26,909 nt of DNA from Actinomycetes bacterium (GCA_023389315.1 JAEWEQ010000036.1:1-26909), one strand, 5' to 3'. Counted from the stretch's first letter, positions 8,755 to 16,596 are shown. Notes: generated by a model from the letters alone, not told the origin. Numbers and translations are program-made.

Positions 8755-11700
8755 TTCCCAACTTTCACACGCAAAGTGGCGATCTCGAACGGTGCCAGGT
8801 GGAAATGCCAGCGGCCCTGACAGTCCTCGGTAAGGCTCACGCCCAGGTCACTGTCGCGGTAGCGCAGATCGGTGCCGCGCACCTCGCTGGCCCCTTCCAC
8901 GCGCACGGTGGCCTCAGTTTCCCCACCTTCGGCTTCGTACACGCGCAGCACCAGGTCACCGCTTTGGTCCGGTGCCAGACTGATGGATTCCACTACCGCG
9001 CCGGTGACTTCCACCGGGTTGATAGCTGCGGCCGCGGGCACTGGGCGCGGCGGTAAGTTAATGGCCTGCCCGGCGGCGACGGCTTCGCGCACTCCCGCGC
9101 CCGGTAGCAGCTGGAAGTGCCAGGTGTGCTGGCCGCGGTCCTGCTCCGGGTCGGGGAACTGGGCGGCGCGCGCTAGGGAGGCTCGCACCAGCGACCAGGT
9201 GCCGCGTCCGTCCTTGGCGTGGCGGGTAATGTCCCACCCGTAAGTGGCGTCGTTGGCGATCGCCAGTGCCGCCGACGGGTTTGCTACCCGTAGCCAACGG
9301 TGGCAGGAAACCTCGAACTTGTAGGCCTCCCAGGAGGTGTTCTCGTGGGTGGGGCGAGTGAGGTAACCCATTTGGGTTTCGAACTGCGCGTGGTCGGTGT
9401 GGATATCCACCGGGATGGCGAGTTTCAAGATCTTTTCATTCTCTTGCCAATCCAAATCCACCTGCAGATTCAAAGCGCGGGCCGCGGCGGGCAGGGACCA
9501 CGTCAAGGTGGCCTCCGATTTGCCGAAGCGGGTGCGGATACGGGCCTGACCGTCCTCGTCAATCCCAGTGAATTCGCAGTTTTCGAGGACGGTTTGGGAA
9601 CCGCGGTAGAACGGGTCCAGGTCCCAGGCGTCCCACATATTGGGGAAGTCCTGGTGCAGGTGGAGTTCACCGCCGCGCTGGCCGGCGGGGATGTATTCGC
9701 GTCCAGTTTCCTTATCTTGCAAGGAAACCAGGTAGCCGTCGGCGTCGAACTCGGCACGCACCAGGCCGTTGTCCAAGGTGTTGGCGTTGACCTGCACGGG
9801 GTCGTTGGGTTCGCGGGCGCCGATGCCGAGGGCGGGGGCGCCGTTTACGGGAAAGGAGGTGGCGTTGGCCAGGGCCGGGGAGTGCGCGGTGGAACTGGTG
9901 GCGGTGTCACCGGTGTCTGCGGTGGCGAGTGCCTGGGGCCCTGCGGTGGCTGGCGTCTTCGCGTCCGCGCCGGTGAGCGTCTTCGCGTCCCGGGCAGTGA
10001 GCGTCTTCGTGTCCTCGCCGGTCAGGGCTGCCAGGGCGCCGGTAATGATCTGCTCGCAAGTTTCCTTGATACCGGCGTACAGCGCCGCCACTTCCCGGTA
10101 CACCCACGCGATGGAAGTGCCAGGCAAAATGTCGTGGAACTGGCACAGCAGCATGTCTTTCCAAGCCCGGTCGAACGCCTCGTACGGGTATTCAAAGTCC
10201 GCGTAGGTAGCTGCCAATGCGGCCCACAGTTCCGCTTCCCGCAGCAGCGACTCGCTGCGGCGGTTACCCTGCTTAGTGTTGATCTGGGAAGTGAAGGTGC
10301 CGCGGTGCAGCTCCAAGTAGAGCTCCCCCACCCAAACCGGCGGGTTCGGGTAGTCAGCTTCAGCGCGGGCAAAGAACGCCGCCGGGGTTTCCATCTTGGT
10401 TTGCGGGGCACCACGCAAGTCCCGCACCCGGTTGATGCGCTCCACCATTTCCCGGGTGGGCCCGCCCCCACCATCACCGTAGCCGAACGGCATCATAGAG
10501 CAGGTGGCGCGGCCCTTATCCTTGAAGTTCTTCTCCGCGTGAGCCAGGTTGTGGCCGGTCACTTCCGCCCCGTAGGTGTCCACCGGGGGGAAGTGGGTGA
10601 AGATGCGTGAGCCGTCAATGCCTTCCCACTGCAGCGTGTGGTGGGGGAAGGTATCGACCTGGTTCCAGGAGATCTTTTGGGTGAGGAAGTGGTTGATGCC
10701 CGCCAGGCGCGCGATCTGCGGGATGGCAGCGGAGTATCCGAAGGAGTCCGGTAGCCAGATTTCATTGCAGGTGGCACCCATTTCGTTTTCGAAGAACGCC
10801 AGGCCGTGCACCAGTTGACGGCACATGGCTTCGCCGCCGGGGAGCACTGCGTCCGGTTCGATCCACATGCCACCTACCGGCACGATGGAACCGTCGGCGA
10901 TAGCCCCTTTAATGCGTTCGAAAAGTTCGGGAGCTTCTTCCTTAATCCACTGCAGGTGCTGGGCGGCCGGCAGGGCGAACACCAGGCCGGTACCGTCCTC
11001 GATAAGGCGCATGACGTTGGCCAGGGTGCGCACCGACTTGCGGCGCGTTTCGCGAATCGGCCACAGCCAGGCGGAGTCGATGTGGGCGTGACCGATGGCG
11101 CTGAGTTGGTGGGCGAAGGGCTCGGCCGGGGTGTCGAGGACGGGGCGGAGTACTTCGCGTGCGCGCCCCGCGGTCCCGGGGATGTTATCCAGGTCGAGGG
11201 CGTCGAGGGCGTCGGACAAGGTCAGCCACAGTTTCCAACCCCAGGCGTCGTCCTCGGACTTGGTTTCGGCTAGTTCGCGCAAGATCGCCAGGTCTAGCGC
11301 CAGGTGGTAGACGTCGTGGTGGAGGATGCCCACTTCGGCGCGCGCCAGGCGGTAGATGGGGTTTTGGGTGGCGGTGAGTTTGTCACCGTCATAAGTCTTT
11401 TGGAAGGGCGGGACGGCCAGCAGCAGCGGGTTGGCGGCGGCTTCTACGGTGAAGGTGACGGCGGCGCCGGGGCGAGCTTCGAGTGCCGGCTGCGGCAGGG
11501 GGATCCACTGGTTGCGCGGGTTAATGGCTTTGATGATTTTGCCTGCTTCGTCGCGCACCAGGCCTTCGGCTTGGAAGCCTGGGGAGTGGTCAAACCACCC
11601 CAGATCGAGGACCGCTTCGAGGCGATCACCGTCCTTGAGTTCGATGCCTTCGGGAACGGTGGCGGCAGCTTTGATCCAGGTAGTTTCCCAGGTAGCACCC

Positions 11701-11912
11701 CATTCGTCACCAACTTGGAAGGGCCGGTAGTCGTTTTGTGCAGCCATGGCAGTTTCGTAAGTCACAGGTTCGGCCACTACTCCACCAGCTTCAGCGGGGG
11801 CGCTCCACCGGGTGAGTTCCAGGGGCGTTACGGGGGTGAACTGGGCAGGGATGATGCGTTCGCGCAGGGTGCGCTCGAGCCGGTTGATGAGTATGGGGCG
11901 GTGTTCGTGCAT
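8751..11912 (-). CDS. Alpha-mannosidase, glycoside hydrolase family 38
   Basis: This zinc-dependent, retaining exo-alpha-mannosidase of 1053 residues has no signal peptide, so it acts in the cytoplasm on imported mannosides. Family 38 landmarks occur in order. An N-terminal beta domain covers about 40-260. Metal motif GHAHIDSAWLWP contains His277 and Asp279. IVPVGGMWIEPD is at 343-354. The nucleophile is in EIWLPDSFGY (Asp389). CQFHDILPG carries metal ligand His593. C-terminal beta-sandwich domains run from about 705. Between them, residues 628-690 form an Ala/Thr/Asp-rich linker with a tandem 8-residue repeat, unusual for the family. The start is ATG at 11912 because conserved N-terminal residues begin there; an upstream GTG at 11993 would add only a basic tail. 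It is the first gene of the operon, divergent from a LacI regulator. Confidence 0.93.
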   Translation of the reverse strand: MHEHRPILINRLERTLRERIIPAQFTPVTPLELTRWSAPAEAGGVVAEPVTYETAMAAQNDYRPFQVGDEWGATWETTWIKAAATVPEGIELKDGDRLEAVLDLGWFDHSPGFQAEGLVRDEAGKIIKAINPRNQWIPLPQPALEARPGAAVTFTVEAAANPLLLAVPPFQKTYDGDKLTATQNPIYRLARAEVGILHHDVYHLALDLAILRELAETKSEDDAWGWKLWLTLSDALDALDLDNIPGTAGRAREVLRPVLDTPAEPFAHQLSAIGHAHIDSAWLWPIRETRRKSVRTLANVMRLIEDGTGLVFALPAAQHLQWIKEEAPELFERIKGAIADGSIVPVGGMWIEPDAVLPGGEAMCRQLVHGLAFFENEMGATCNEIWLPDSFGYSAAIPQIARLAGINHFLTQKISWNQVDTFPHHTLQWEGIDGSRIFTHFPPVDTYGAEVTGHNLAHAEKNFKDKGRATCSMMPFGYGDGGGGPTREMVERINRVRDLRGAPQTKMETPAAFFARAEADYPNPPVWVGELYLELHRGTFTSQINTKQGNRRSESLLREAELWAALAATYADFEYPYEAFDRAWKDMLLCQFHDILPGTSIAWVYREVAALYAGIKETCEQIITGALAALTGEDTKTLTARDAKTLTGADAKTPATAGPQALATADTGDTATSSTAHSPALANATSFPVNGAPALGIGAREPNDPVQVNANTLDNGLVRAEFDADGYLVSLQDKETGREYIPAGQRGGELHLHQDFPNMWDAWDLDPFYRGSQTVLENCEFTGIDEDGQARIRTRFGKSEATLTWSLPAAARALNLQVDLDWQENEKILKLAIPVDIHTDHAQFETQMGYLTRPTHENTSWEAYKFEVSCHRWLRVANPSAALAIANDATYGWDITRHAKDGRGTWSLVRASLARAAQFPDPEQDRGQHTWHFQLLPGAGVREAVAAGQAINLPPRPVPAAAAINPVEVTGAVVESISLAPDQSGDLVLRVYEAEGGETEATVRVEGASEVRGTDLRYRDSDLGVSLTEDCQGRWHFHLAPFEIATLRVKVGK
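9943..10014 (-). repeat. 24-bp tandem repeat inside the GH38 gene
   Basis: About three in-frame units encode DTKTLTAR, DAKTLTGA and DAKTPATA, in the linker between the catalytic and C-terminal domains. Units two and three differ from unit one by a few substitutions. The repeat keeps the reading frame, so copy-number change would alter linker length without breaking the enzyme. Confidence 0.85.
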
Positions 11913-12049
11913 CTGTGGTCGTCTTCCGGTATCTCTGCTTTTGCGCTTAGATTGTTTCGCGCCGCCGGGGCGCCTCTTGCGGCGTATTCGCACTGCCGGG
12001 CCTCTGCAATGAGACTGGCATCACTGTGACGCCCCACTTTCACTATAGT

Positions 12050-12065
12050 ACTAATCCGGTTTAGT
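12050..12065. promoter_or_regulatory. Candidate LacI-family operator for the mannose-glycan operon
   Basis: ACTAATCCGGTTTAGT is a 16-bp palindrome with a central CCGG and one mismatched base pair (14 of 16 positions symmetric). Size and central CG are typical of LacI-family operators. On the minus strand TACTAT or TATAGT next to it could be the -10 element of the GH38 promoter, which a bound repressor would block. The adjacent divergent LacI gene is the obvious regulator (inference). Confidence 0.6.
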
Positions 12066-12308
12066 TCCCAGCCCGAAAAATCCGGCTCTGATAACAAATC
12101 AGCAACAAAATCGAACTAACATTGCCACATAAGGCTCAGTTTCCGCCGCAAATTCAGAGCTAAAGCCGTTCAGCTCGGGCAACCCGCACGGAAGGGAACT
12201 TGACACTTTAAGGCCACCGGAACCCTGCCCGGCCGTAAACCGCACTGAGGCACTCTGTCAGCGATCGCGCCATTGAGTGCCGACTGCGACGATCGCCGTC
12301 GCCTGTCT

Positions 12309-12413
12309 CTTGCTTTGCGAACGTGGCGGACACTACCCAGCGCGGGAGCCGCCCTCGCCTACCACTTGCTTTGCGACTACGCCGGGCACTACCCAGCGCG
12401 GAACCGCCCTCAC
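12309..12413. repeat. Imperfect 56-bp tandem repeat upstream of LacI regulator
   Basis: Two copies begin at 12309 and 12365. Shared blocks are CTTGCTTTGCGA, then CACTACCCAGCGCGG, then CCGCCCTC. The middle differs (ACGTGGCGG versus CTACGCCGG) and there is a one-base length difference near the end. The block ends about 55 bases before the regulator's start codon. No coding frame uses it. Confidence 0.8.
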
Positions 12414-12467
12414 CCATCCCTCCCGATATGGGACTTCTTTGCCACAGCCGTGACTTAGGATTGAACC

Positions 12468-13478
12468 ATGGCGCGCCCAACGATCCGAGACATTGCCCAA
12501 GTGGCGGGAGTATCCCCCGCGGCGGTGTCATTTGCGTTGAACTCGCGCCCGGGAATCTCCCAAGCCACCCGCGAGCGAATCCTGGATGTCGCCAACCAAA
12601 TGGGTTGGACCCCTAACGCCGCCGCCCGGGCGCTGTCCGCTTCCAAGGCCCACGCCGTCGGCTTGGTGATTGAACGCCCCCAAACGTCTTACTCCTCTGA
12701 ACGTTTCTTCTTCGACCTGATGGTAGGCATCGAGTCGCGACTGAAGCAGGCGCAGCTGGATTTGGTGCTGCAAATGACGCAGTCCCTGGAAGAAGAGATG
12801 AGCATTTACCGCACTTGGTGGGCGCAAAAGCGGGTTGATGGGGTGATTGTGGTGAACCCGCGCTCCCACGACCCGCGTGCCCTGGTGCTCGCTGAACTAG
12901 GGCTGCCCGCAGTGTTCGTGGGCGAGCCGGTGGAGGGTTTCGGCTCGGTAGTGGGTAACGATGCCGTCATGATGAAGACGTTGGCTGAGCATCTGATCGC
13001 GGCTGGGGCGCGGCGCATCGCTTACCTGTGCGGGTCCGCCGCCCTCGTCCATATTCAGCGCCGCCAGCGAACACTGTCGCGGTTTGGCGCCCAACACGGG
13101 GTGGATGTGATGATCGCGGCGGAAACCGATTACGCGGAGGCTTCCGCGCAGGCGGAAACCGCGCAACTACTGCGCTCCCCCGCCCGGCCCGACGCCATCA
13201 TTTTCGACAACGAGGTCCTGGCCCTGGGTGGCACCCAGGCCATCGGCGAAGCGGGGTTGAAAGTTGGCCACGACGTGCTGACGGCGTCTTGCGAAGACTC
13301 CCCCATTTGCCGGGTGCTTAACCCCGCGATCACGTCCCTGGCTCGCTCCCCCGCCACCATGGGCGAGCACGCCGCGCAGTTGCTCACCGCCATGCTGGAC
13401 GGGGAGCCCGCGCGTACTTTTGCCGAGGGCGTTCCCCGCCTAGTCGTGCGAGCTTCCTCTTCCGCAGGCAAGCACTAG
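12468..13478 (+). CDS. LacI-family transcriptional regulator (mannose-glycan operon)
   Basis: This sugar-responsive DNA-binding repressor has 336 residues, standard length. The N-terminal helix-turn-helix and hinge are complete: TIRDIAQVAGVSPAAVSFALN, then RERILDVANQMGWTPNAAARALS to about residue 58. A periplasmic-binding-protein-like sugar domain follows from about 62 (VGLVIERP) to the end, with the usual VDGVIVVNP, AGARRIAYLCG and DAIIFDNEVLALG strands. ATG at 12468 has AGGA seven bases upstream. It is divergent from the GH38 operon, and a palindromic operator stands before that operon, so local repression relieved by an imported or processed mannoside is likely. Confidence 0.93.
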   Translation: MARPTIRDIAQVAGVSPAAVSFALNSRPGISQATRERILDVANQMGWTPNAAARALSASKAHAVGLVIERPQTSYSSERFFFDLMVGIESRLKQAQLDLVLQMTQSLEEEMSIYRTWWAQKRVDGVIVVNPRSHDPRALVLAELGLPAVFVGEPVEGFGSVVGNDAVMMKTLAEHLIAAGARRIAYLCGSAALVHIQRRQRTLSRFGAQHGVDVMIAAETDYAEASAQAETAQLLRSPARPDAIIFDNEVLALGGTQAIGEAGLKVGHDVLTASCEDSPICRVLNPAITSLARSPATMGEHAAQLLTAMLDGEPARTFAEGVPRLVVRASSSAGKH

Positions 13479-13506
13479 CGGGCGGCCACCTTACAGTGCC
13501 GCCCGC
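13478..13506 (+). terminator. Hairpin terminator of the first LacI gene
   Basis: GCGGGCGGC (13478-13486) pairs perfectly with GCCGCCCGC (13498-13506) across an 11-base loop. The left arm begins at the last base of the stop codon. The downstream T run is poor (CGTGCTCTAACTT). It lies between convergent genes. Confidence 0.65.
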
Positions 13507-13589
13507 CGTGCTCTAACTTCCGGGGCACTAGGCCCACCGGCGCGGCACTGACATAGTTCCAGGCGCGCGCACGCCCAGGTTGGTGCCGT

Positions 13590-14897
13590 TTAGTTGGCCT
13601 CTTTCAATGCCCGCGCGAAAGTCGGCGCCACCGGCAGATCCGGCAGCAGCAGGCACTGCACCACGTGATAAGCATCCGGCTTGCCGGGCCAAGTAATGGT
13701 CGAAACTTGGTTCTTTTCGTCAAGCTCGTGATACCACTGCCCGGGCTTTTCAATCAAGTACCGCTGGGCGTAATCCCACCACTGGTCACACTGGTCTACC
13801 AACTCCACTTGCAACGCTTCGGCGGTGGCAGCGGCAGTCTCAGTTTCCGAATCCTCCATCCGGTACCCGCCCTCGCCCGCCAGTGCGGAAGCCAGCACGG
13901 TGGCGGCGCCCAAGGCTTCGCACAGCACCCAGTGCATGCGTTCACGCGCAACCGGCTCACCGTCCTCGCCGGTGGTGTAAACGAAGCCGTCTTCGCCGTC
14001 GGCGTGCCACCCGTCAGCCACCGCCCGCTCAAAAAGCGCGCGCGCCGCGGGGAGGATCCACGTCGGCGCCTGGCCTTCCTTTTGCGCTAGCTGAGCGCCG
14101 GCGTGCAACGCCAAACGCGCCCACTCCAATCCATGCCCCGGGGTGTAGCCGTAAGGACGGAACGGATCTTTGGGTTTGTCGATGTTGTAGTCCGGCAGCG
14201 CATTCCAGTGGGCGTCGAAGTGTTCGGGAATGCGCCAGTCATTGCTGCGCGCCTGGCCGTCAATCACCCACTGCAAAATTCCCAGCGCTCGGCGCAGCCA
14301 CTTTTCATCGTCGGTGGCGTCATAGGCCGCCAGGTAGCACTCAGTGGTGTGCATGTTGGCGTTCACACCGCGGTAATCTTCAGTTTCAGTGAAGGTGCGG
14401 TCAAAGGATTCGTAGACCTTCTCCGCTCCATCTTCCCACCAGCGTTCATCCTGGTTCGCGAGCGCTTCCTCCAGCAGCTCCGCGGCGCCTTCAATCCCGG
14501 CGATTTTTGCCGACGAGGCTGCCAATACCACGAAAGCGTGCGCGTAGGAGGCCTTGCGATCGTCCACCGGGTGCAGGTCCGCCAGGTGGTGCGAAACGGC
14601 GGAGAACCAGCCACCATAGTCGTGATCTTTAAAAGCGTTCCGCAGGCTTTGGACCCCGTGCGCGGCGAGTTCTTCAGCGCCTTCGAATCCGCGCAGATGG
14701 GCGAGGGCGAACACGTGCGTCATGCGGCAGGTGATCCACAACTCCACCGGGCGGTTGGTATCTACGCTGCCATCGGAGTTGAGGTAGCCGAAGCCAGTTT
14801 CCACTCGCGCCTGGCGAGCGAATTCCAAGATCCCTTGCAGGTCTTCGCCGCGCGCTTGGGGGGTGAAACTGCGGGCATTTTGCTGCACGACGCTCAT
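13590..14897 (-). CDS. AGE-family aldose-ketose isomerase, YihS/mannose isomerase-like
   Basis: This is a cytoplasmic (alpha/alpha)6-barrel enzyme of 435 residues that interconverts mannose and fructose or a related sugar pair. Resemblance to YihS-type isomerases runs through the whole length: GFGYLNSDG, ELWITCRMTHV (Arg58), YGGWFSAV, YRGVNANMH (His183), EHFDAHWNALPDYN, YTPGHGLEW (His255, Glu258), RERMHWVLCEALG, and PGKPDAYHVVQC (His411). The histidines match the catalytic set of the family as I remember it. Because the window encodes two mannosidases, mannose isomerase is the likelier role than sulfoquinovose isomerase or GlcNAc 2-epimerase. ATG at 14897 has AAGGAG nine bases upstream; the longer frame to 14996 has no such support. 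It is preceded on the same strand by the MerR-type gene, 95 bases away with a hairpin between. Confidence 0.85.
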   Translation of the reverse strand: MSVVQQNARSFTPQARGEDLQGILEFARQARVETGFGYLNSDGSVDTNRPVELWITCRMTHVFALAHLRGFEGAEELAAHGVQSLRNAFKDHDYGGWFSAVSHHLADLHPVDDRKASYAHAFVVLAASSAKIAGIEGAAELLEEALANQDERWWEDGAEKVYESFDRTFTETEDYRGVNANMHTTECYLAAYDATDDEKWLRRALGILQWVIDGQARSNDWRIPEHFDAHWNALPDYNIDKPKDPFRPYGYTPGHGLEWARLALHAGAQLAQKEGQAPTWILPAARALFERAVADGWHADGEDGFVYTTGEDGEPVARERMHWVLCEALGAATVLASALAGEGGYRMEDSETETAAATAEALQVELVDQCDQWWDYAQRYLIEKPGQWYHELDEKNQVSTITWPGKPDAYHVVQCLLLPDLPVAPTFARALKEAN

Positions 14898-14964
14898 AAG
14901 TACAGGCTCCTTAGATAGGTGGCTGACCGTCCTCGTGAATGGGGACAAACCGGGGAACTTGGAG

Positions 14965-14989
14965 GCGTCGCGAAGCGTGCACGCGACGC
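14965..14989 (-). terminator. Stem-loop between MerR-type gene and isomerase
   Basis: GCGTCGCG (14965-14972) pairs with CGCGACGC (14982-14989) across nine bases that themselves contain GTGCAC. It starts three bases after the regulator's stop on the minus strand. There is no T run, so it may act as a partial terminator or an RNA-stability hairpin reducing read-through into the isomerase. Confidence 0.5.
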
Positions 14990-14992
14990 TAA

Positions 14993-15925
14993 TCACACTT
15001 TCTTATCGTAAGGACAGTTACGGGCAATCTCAATCGCCTCTTCCACGCAGGCGGGCAGGGAACGCACACGCGTGGCACTGGGGGCGGCGTCAACGCCCAG
15101 GTGGCGCCCGACGAGCACCAAGTTCATCTCATCCGTATCCAGCCCTCCGATAACTGCGGGATCTGCCACCAACGTACCCAGCACGATCACCGTGTGGGCT
15201 CCCAGGTTGCGGCAGTAGCGCTGCACCAGTTCGACAATGTCTTCAGGGTGCACCTCCGGGTCGGAGGCGGGAACCACCATGGGGACGATGCGGGCTTGAA
15301 TACCTTCCCACTGCAGGGAAACCCCCACGATGTGAGCGTGCAATTCGCGGGCGTCATCGGAGATCACCAGCACCGGGCAGGAGGGCTGGGAGGAGCGCAA
15401 ACGGTTCTCCCCCTGTTCAGCGACCTCGTAGACCACTGACAGGACCGCCTGGGTGAGGGTGGTGCGCGGGATCACGCCGGGGAGATTGCCGGCGCTGGGG
15501 TAGCGCATCTTACGCAGCACCGGGCCGATGTAATCAGACCAGGTACGCAGCAGGCCATCACGGGAGATGAGCACGTCCACCTTCCGGCGCAAATCTTCAT
15601 AACAGCCGTTGTTGGCATCTGCCAGTAGGTCTTCCACGTCGGTGTTGTCACCTACATAGGTGACTACCTGCTGGGCTTGCTGCACGGAGGCCACGGCGTC
15701 GGAAGGGGATACCCCAGAGCGCACCAGGCGCAGTACGTTTTCGAGGGCTTTTATTTCCTCCGGACTGTAGCGGCGTCGTTTGCCGGCTTCGCGATGTTGG
15801 GGGCCGAGGCCGTAGCGGCGCTCCCAAGTGCGCAGCGTCGAGGGCGAAATACCAAGTCTTTGCGCAGTCGCGGTGATAGTTAAGGGCACCTCCGCGAGGT
15901 GGGTGGTCAGATCCGGGCGTGGCAT
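14993..15925 (-). CDS. MerR-family regulator with C-terminal B12-binding-like domain
   Basis: This transcription factor has 310 residues. The N-terminal MerR winged helix is clear: LTITATAQRLGISPSTLRTWERRYGL (15-40) then KRRRYSPEEIKALENVLRLV. The middle (about 90-180) is helical, and the C-terminal 130 residues form an alternating beta/alpha domain like the cobalamin-binding module of CarH/LitR regulators (CPVLVISDD, ELHAHIVGVSLQWEGIQARIVPM, AHTVIVLGTL, NLVLVGRHLG). The Glu-x-His around ELH resembles the family's B12-contact region but spacing is not canonical, so cobalamin or light sensing is unproven. ATG at 15925 has a near-perfect AAAGGAGGTG site. A CRP-like palindrome lies about 60 bases upstream. 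What it controls is not shown; the isomerase is next downstream. Confidence 0.85.
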   Translation of the reverse strand: MPRPDLTTHLAEVPLTITATAQRLGISPSTLRTWERRYGLGPQHREAGKRRRYSPEEIKALENVLRLVRSGVSPSDAVASVQQAQQVVTYVGDNTDVEDLLADANNGCYEDLRRKVDVLISRDGLLRTWSDYIGPVLRKMRYPSAGNLPGVIPRTTLTQAVLSVVYEVAEQGENRLRSSQPSCPVLVISDDARELHAHIVGVSLQWEGIQARIVPMVVPASDPEVHPEDIVELVQRYCRNLGAHTVIVLGTLVADPAVIGGLDTDEMNLVLVGRHLGVDAAPSATRVRSLPACVEEAIEIARNCPYDKKV

Positions 15926-15986
15926 CTTCCTGCACCTCCTTTGCGTCGACGACGGTCTAGAGCCGAAATCCTCACCAAATTCCTAG

Positions 15987-16002
15987 TGTGATTTATATCT
16001 CA
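15987..16002. promoter_or_regulatory. CRP/GlxR-like palindrome and possible -10 of the MerR-type gene
   Basis: TGTGATTTATATCTCA matches the TGTGA-N6-TCACA pattern of cAMP-type regulators with one mismatch; flanking bases extend the symmetry (AGTGTGA/TCTCACT). Read on the minus strand, its centre gives TATAAA, a possible -10 element for the MerR-type gene whose start is about 60 bases further. A bound regulator would cover it. Confidence 0.5.
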
Positions 16003-16202
16003 CTCGCGTCGGAGGAGGTTATTCGCCTGGGATTTAACGATAACGATTCTCACCCTGACGGCTAACACCCAACCGCGCTTGCAACCAGTTTTGGCTGATT
16101 GGACGGCTTTTTCTTCCTATAACGACATACTACGCCCCGCGGACAGGCTTCGCAGAACTTGACGCGCAAAAAAATATCTCCTGAACTATTTGCGCAACAT
16201 GC

Positions 16203-16247
16203 TTGAACAACTTATGCACCACTTGCTAACATACTTGTGAACACAAG
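16203..16247 (+). promoter_or_regulatory. Probable whiB promoter with palindromic operator
   Basis: TTGAAC (16203-16208) and TAACAT (16227-16232) are separated by 18 bases and resemble -35 and -10 elements. Directly after the -10 comes the perfect palindrome CTTGTG-AA-CACAAG (16234-16247), placed where transcription should begin. It is a candidate operator for an unknown repressor. The remaining upstream gap (15926-16202) holds AT-rich DNA and TTAACGATAACGATT at about 16034, with no gene. Confidence 0.5.
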
Positions 16248-16285
16248 CACGTTTCGGCTTCTTTTTAAGAAAGGACGGCGCCAAC

Positions 16286-16579
16286 ATGACTGATGTTTCG
16301 CGTCTACCGGGCCCCGTGATGGATCGTTGGGATTGGCAGTACCAAGGTGCTTGCCGCGATATGGATACAGAACTGTTCTTCCATCCCGAGGGTGAACGCG
16401 GCTCCACGCGTCGCCGCCGTGCCGCCGCTGCCAAAGCCGTATGCGCCACCTGCCCGGTACTGGAACAATGCCGCGAACACGCCCTGCGGGTACACGAACC
16501 CTACGGTGTATGGGGTGGCATGACTGAAGAGGAACGCCGCGAACTGATTAACCGCAAGCGCACCCGCCGCACGGCTTAG
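16286..16579 (+). CDS. whiB: WhiB-family iron-sulfur regulator (WhiB3/WhiD-like)
   Basis: This small Actinobacteria-specific [4Fe-4S] protein of 97 residues binds the housekeeping sigma factor and senses redox or nitric oxide. The four cluster cysteines are present: one in QGACRDMD and three in the C-x2-C-x5-C motif of VCATCPVLEQC. The GVWGGMTEEER turn follows, and a basic RKRTRRTA tail ends the protein. The N-terminus LPGPVMDRWDWQYQGAC and the segment FFHPEGERG closely match the WhiB3/WhiD branch rather than WhiB1 or WhiB2. ATG at 16286 has AAAGGA upstream. The gene stands alone with its own promoter and a strong terminator. Confidence 0.95.
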   Translation: MTDVSRLPGPVMDRWDWQYQGACRDMDTELFFHPEGERGSTRRRRAAAAKAVCATCPVLEQCREHALRVHEPYGVWGGMTEEERRELINRKRTRRTA

Positions 16580-16596
16580 CCACACAGCAGTTTAAG

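Larger units (their letters stand above)
11913..12467. other. Divergent regulatory region between the GH38 operon and its LacI regulator
   Basis: This 555-base gap holds the promoters of both directions. Besides the operator and 56-bp repeat listed separately, small inverted repeats are visible: CTGAT/ATCAG at 12088-12102 around AACAA, GAGCT/AGCTC at 12157-12176, and GCGACG/CGTCGC at 12286-12302. The GH38 transcript probably has a leader longer than 100 bases if it begins near the operator at 12050. The part nearest the operon is AT-richer than the rest. No further gene is supported here. Confidence 0.6.

Noticed and set aside
9300..10610. Plus-strand open frame of 436 codons inside the GH38 gene
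   Set aside because: The opposite strand encodes the GH38 metal-site motif and domains; the plus frame is a Gly/Val-rich shadow typical of high-GC DNA.
11913..11993. N-terminal extension of GH38 from GTG 11993
   Set aside because: The 27 added residues are almost all basic or polar and unlike the family; conserved N-terminal sequence begins at ATG 11912.
12023..12030. CACTGTGA as half of a CRP-like site before the GH38 operon
   Set aside because: No matching second half at the required spacing.
12200..12230. TTGACA upstream of the first LacI gene
   Set aside because: No -10-like hexamer at 16-19 bases; the following DNA is GC-rich.
13590..14897. Sulfoquinovose pathway reading of the YihS-like gene together with the sulfatase
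   Set aside because: Sulfoquinovose is a sulfonate, not a sulfate ester, and no sulfoquinovosidase, kinase or aldolase is present; mannosidases nearby favour mannose.
14898..14996. N-terminal extension of the isomerase to 14996
   Set aside because: ATG 14897 has a strong ribosome site, and the extension would overlap the regulator's stop and cover a hairpin.
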